Below, in pieces: positions 1 through 5,000 of a stretch of DNA of 5,000 bases (position 1 is its first letter; every line of letters starts with the position of its first letter). Source of the stretch: Methanobacterium formicicum (GTDB lineage: Archaea; Methanobacteriota; Methanobacteria; Methanobacteriales; Methanobacteriaceae); assembly GCF_029848115.1 (NCBI RefSeq), contig NZ_JARVXG010000020.1, positions 1 through 5,000 of the forward strand, written 5' to 3'. A model generated the notes under the pieces. It had not been told where the DNA came from, did not search any database, and saw nothing but the letters and a program-made list of their open reading frames with translations. A program made the translations under genes and the position numbers.

Positions 1-238
1 AATAAAAGTTAATTATGGGACAGCCTCGATCTCAAAATAAAATCTGGGGATGATTCACATCAACCACCTTATTATATAATTAATTTAATAACGGAATCAA
101 TAATTAAAAATCAAGCCAATACAGAATCGACTTATACTCGGTAAATCATTGGCACCAAAAATTAAACTTTTGATGTTGTCAAAGTATTATATGATATATG
201 AGATCTAACTGGGTTTTATTTTTATGGATAATGAAACC

Positions 239-297
<59 letters not shown>

Positions 298-313
298 CAA
301 GTTAACTTATACC

Positions 314-338
314 GAGAGCTTTTCTGGTAAAAGTTCTT
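314..338 (+). other. Hairpin in the leader of the small ORF
   Basis: AGAGCTTTT (315-323) pairs with AAAAGTTCT (329-337) as a 9-bp stem with one G-U wobble and a CTGGT loop. One further wobble pair (314 with 338) is possible. It lies about 55 bases upstream of the ATG at 394. A short RNA structure in a leader is a reasonable reading, but AT-rich DNA produces such stems by chance. Confidence 0.3.
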
Positions 339-351
339 AATACTATCCAAA

Positions 352-367
352 TCCAATAGTAATTGGA
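352..367 (+). other. Second leader hairpin, TCCAAT/ATTGGA
   Basis: TCCAAT (352-357) pairs perfectly with ATTGGA (362-367) around an AGTA tetraloop, 26 bases before the small ORF start. It is the second of two consecutive hairpins upstream of that ORF. It is short and could be a chance inverted repeat. Confidence 0.25.
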
Positions 368-380
368 AATACGAATAAAT

Positions 381-483
<103 letters not shown>

Positions 484-491
484 ATAATCAT

Positions 492-551
492 CCGTTGTGT
501 CCCCTTTAATGGATTAAACTGGAATTTAATGGGGTCCTATAACGGTTTTTT
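492..551 (+). terminator. Two-part hairpin followed by T6 after the small ORF
   Basis: An outer stem CCGTT (492-496) / AACGG (541-545) encloses an inner stem CCCCTTTAA (501-509) / TTAATGGGG (526-534), which is nine positions with one T-T mismatch. The outer stem is followed at once by six T residues (546-551). This is the layout of a factor-independent terminator and would end the transcript of the ORF at 394-480. Archaeal termination depends mainly on the T tract, so the hairpin may instead protect the RNA 3' end. Confidence 0.5.
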
Positions 552-590
552 AATTCCTAATTTATTCCTACTTTCTATGTGAGTTCCGGC

Positions 591-607
591 AAGAGATTAC
601 ATCTCTT
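591..607. repeat. Perfect inverted repeat AAGAGAT-TAC-ATCTCTT
   Basis: Seven-base arms at 591-597 and 601-607 flank a 3-base centre. The size and symmetry suit a dimeric repressor site or a tight RNA hairpin. It is about 415 bases upstream of moeA and about 110 bases downstream of the small ORF, so neither gene clearly owns it. It is reported as a structural observation only. Confidence 0.35.
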
Positions 608-665
608 TCATAACTTGCATAATCATTATCTAGAAACTTTAATCATTTAATAAAGTTCAATCTTT

Positions 666-722
666 AACAGTTTAGTTAAATTCTGTTCTTTCAATAATTA
701 AATCAATTCAAATCTTTTTTTT
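666..722 (+). terminator. Hairpin and T8 tract, possible transcription end
   Basis: AACAGTTT (666-673) pairs with AAA..CTGTT (678-687) as an 8-bp stem with a two-base bulge, and 28 bases later there is an uninterrupted run of eight T (715-722). T tracts of this length are typical archaeal terminators on the strand read. It could end read-through from the small-ORF transcript or a small RNA coming from the 550-700 region. The distance between hairpin and T tract argues against a bacterial-style terminator. Confidence 0.3.
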
Positions 723-769
723 AAATCCCCAAAAACCTCACTCTCCGGAAGTTTTCCATTTATTTGGCG

Positions 770-806
770 CAGTATAGGGGAGTATTTAACATTTTACTCC
801 ATACTG
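770..806. repeat. Bulged 12-bp inverted repeat upstream of moeA
   Basis: CAGTAT (770-775) pairs with ATACTG (801-806), and GGAGTA (779-784) pairs with TACTCC (795-800). Only a 3-base bulge (AGG, 776-778) lies on the left arm, and the loop is ten bases. This is the longest near-perfect stem in the moeA upstream region. It could be an RNA leader element, a small RNA or an operator. It matches no riboswitch class I can recall, and no Moco-riboswitch architecture is evident. Confidence 0.4.
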
Positions 807-879
807 TAGTGTTTAATACATATTTTTCCAGTTAATCTGTTTTAAGGGGGATTTTTGGCTATTAGTGTCACCTGGATTC

Positions 880-891
880 TTTTTATTTTTT
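880..891 (+). terminator. T5AT6 tract, possible archaeal terminator
   Basis: The run TTTTTATTTTTT on the plus strand is of the type that triggers intrinsic termination by archaeal RNA polymerase. It lies between the bulged hairpin at 770-806 and the moeA promoter region, so a transcript carrying that hairpin might end here. No stem directly abuts it. Confidence 0.25.
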
Positions 892-930
892 AAAAACCAC
901 TGAAAATGTTTTTATTATAGGTGCAAATTT

Positions 931-1022
931 ATGGTTTGGTGGGAAGGGATGGATTTATTTATAGATAAAGGTAATATAAGTGACAGAATCACAATGAAAT
1001 ACCCCTTTTTGAGGTTATGTCC

Positions 1023-1041
<19 letters not shown>
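931..1041 (+). CDS. Candidate 36-aa upstream ORF overlapping the moeA start
   Basis: ATG at 931 is preceded by AGGTG (919-923) with a 7-base gap, which is a better-placed ribosome binding site than most genes here have. The reading frame runs 36 codons to TAA at 1039-1041, overlapping the first 19 bases of moeA in another frame. The peptide starts [12 protein letters not shown] and contains three Trp, two in tandem, plus PFLRLCPW near the end. I recognise no family. It could be a leader peptide coupling its translation to that of moeA. Against this, the best moeA TATA-like box (954-964) lies inside the ORF, so the main moeA transcript may begin downstream of it. Treat as a candidate only. Confidence 0.28.
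954..964 (+). promoter_or_regulatory. TATA-like box for moeA
   Basis: TTTATTTATAG is the most TATA-like element close to moeA. Transcription starting about 25 bases downstream, near 985, would give a leader of about 35-40 bases containing the GAGGT ribosome binding site at 1011-1015. The match to the archaeal TATA consensus is moderate and no clear BRE was seen. Confidence 0.35.
1011..1015 (+). promoter_or_regulatory. Ribosome binding site that sets the moeA start
   Basis: GAGGT complements the 3' end of archaeal 16S rRNA. It is only one base away from the upstream ATG (1017) but seven bases from the second in-frame ATG (1023). Normal spacing therefore favours 1023. Confidence 0.6.
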
Positions 1042-2255
<1,214 letters not shown>

Positions 2256-2278
2256 TTATGGCTCACGTTGGAAAGGGG

Positions 2279-2306
2279 TTTTTAAGGATTTATGTGTCTT
2301 AATTTT
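2279..2306 (+). terminator. T-rich moeA terminator region
   Basis: The 51-base gap between the convergent moeA and UPF0280 stops carries T5 (2279-2283) and TTTT (2303-2306) on the plus strand, with no notable hairpin. Short T tracts are sufficient for archaeal termination. The minus strand shows no matching T run here, so the UPF0280 transcript may extend into the 3' end of moeA and be antisense to it. Confidence 0.35.
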
Positions 2307-3035
<729 letters not shown>

Positions 3036-3084
3036 CACCTAAAAATTAGTTAAAGGATGCAGATAAAACTATTTGAATATTAAA

Positions 3085-3091
3085 TTTTATA
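3085..3091 (-). promoter_or_regulatory. TATA box for the UPF0280 gene
   Basis: Read on the minus strand this is TATAAAA. A start about 25 bases downstream, near 3063, would leave a leader of roughly 25-30 bases before the ATG at 3035. The box lies 40 bp from the plus-strand TATA-like box at 3131-3138, forming a compact divergent promoter pair. Confidence 0.5.
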
Positions 3092-3130
3092 CTAAAGTTG
3101 TAAAATACTTTATAGAAGATGATAATAGGT

Positions 3131-3138
3131 TATTTATA
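3131..3138 (+). promoter_or_regulatory. TATA box for the PH-domain gene
   Basis: TATTTATA lies about 47 bases before the ATG at 3182. The predicted start near 3160 would make an ATG at 3164 almost leaderless but gives ATG 3182 a leader of about 20 bases that contains GGTGG (3166-3170). This supports 3182 as the translation start. Confidence 0.45.
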
Positions 3139-3181
3139 CCATGGAATACTTGTTTATGTGTGAATGGTGGTAGATGAGATA

Positions 3182-3796
<615 letters not shown>

Positions 3797-3801
3797 TTGG
3801 A

Positions 3802-3850
3802 TTAGTATATGCTCATATTAAGTGCATATGCCAATTACTACCAATTTTTT
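3802..3850 (+). terminator. Hairpin and T6 tract after the PH-domain gene
   Basis: GTATATGC (3805-3812) pairs with GCATATGC (3824-3831) with one T-G wobble, and the stem extends by two A-T pairs beyond a single mismatch. The loop is eleven bases. A T6 run follows at 3845-3850 after a CCAATT direct repeat (3831-3836 and 3841-3846). Together this looks like the transcript end of the PH-domain gene. A weak TATA-like ATATTTAA at 3852-3859 could then start the next gene. Confidence 0.4.
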
Positions 3851-3911
3851 GATATTTAATTTTAACAATATCCAAATTTACAAAAATAAGTAATCATTAC
3901 CTGAGATTGAT

Positions 3912-5000
<1,089 letters not shown>

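Noticed and set aside
2..40. Open frame of 12 codons ending in TAA at the left edge, possible 3' end of an upstream gene
   Set aside because: Too short to identify; the residues match no C-terminal motif I know, and the other two plus frames stop within a few codons.
855..893. TTG-start 12-residue hydrophobic ORF after a GGGGG stretch
   Set aside because: It is tiny, uses a rare start codon, and is composed largely of T-rich codons overlapping a T tract.

Overview
The window looks like a chromosomal segment of a hydrogenotrophic methanogenic archaeon, most likely a Methanobacterium-type member of the Methanobacteriales. Pointers are AT-rich intergenic DNA with archaeal TATA-like boxes and T-tract terminators, purine-rich Shine-Dalgarno sites (GAGGT, AGGTG), and the gene set itself: an archaeal-type MoeA, a UPF0280/COG2122 protein typical of methanogens, and a geranylgeranyl-reductase-family flavoprotein of the type used for archaeal lipids. 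The genus is an inference, not a measurement.

Layout. Positions 1-393 are very AT-rich and hold no convincing gene, but contain a palindromic TATA-like element and two small hairpins leading into a 28-codon, very basic ORF (394-480). Positions 481-1022 are about 540 bases without a large gene. They contain a two-part hairpin followed by T6 just after the small ORF, several further inverted repeats, two long T tracts, and a 36-codon ORF with a good ribosome binding site that overlaps the start of moeA. moeA (1023-2255, +) encodes molybdopterin molybdenumtransferase. It converges on a UPF0280 gene (2307-3035, -). The UPF0280 gene diverges, across a short promoter region, from a two-TM membrane protein with a bacterial-type PH domain (3182-3784, +). 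After a hairpin/T-tract gap, a FAD-dependent geranylgeranyl-reductase-family gene starts at 3912 and runs off the end of the window.

Functional reading. MoeA would complete the Mo/W-pterin cofactor, which methanogens need for formylmethanofuran dehydrogenase and, where present, formate dehydrogenase. The UPF0280 family is ApbE-superfamily-like and, as I recall, a Methanosarcina homologue has been tied to sulfide assimilation. The PH-domain protein and the reductase point to the membrane. Gene orientation and the separate promoter/terminator signals suggest mostly single-gene transcription units, not one operon, so I do not claim a shared pathway. I found no mobile element, CRISPR array, tRNA, rRNA or defence system. 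The parts most likely to hold something undescribed are the small basic ORF with its structured flanks and the long structured leader region of moeA.
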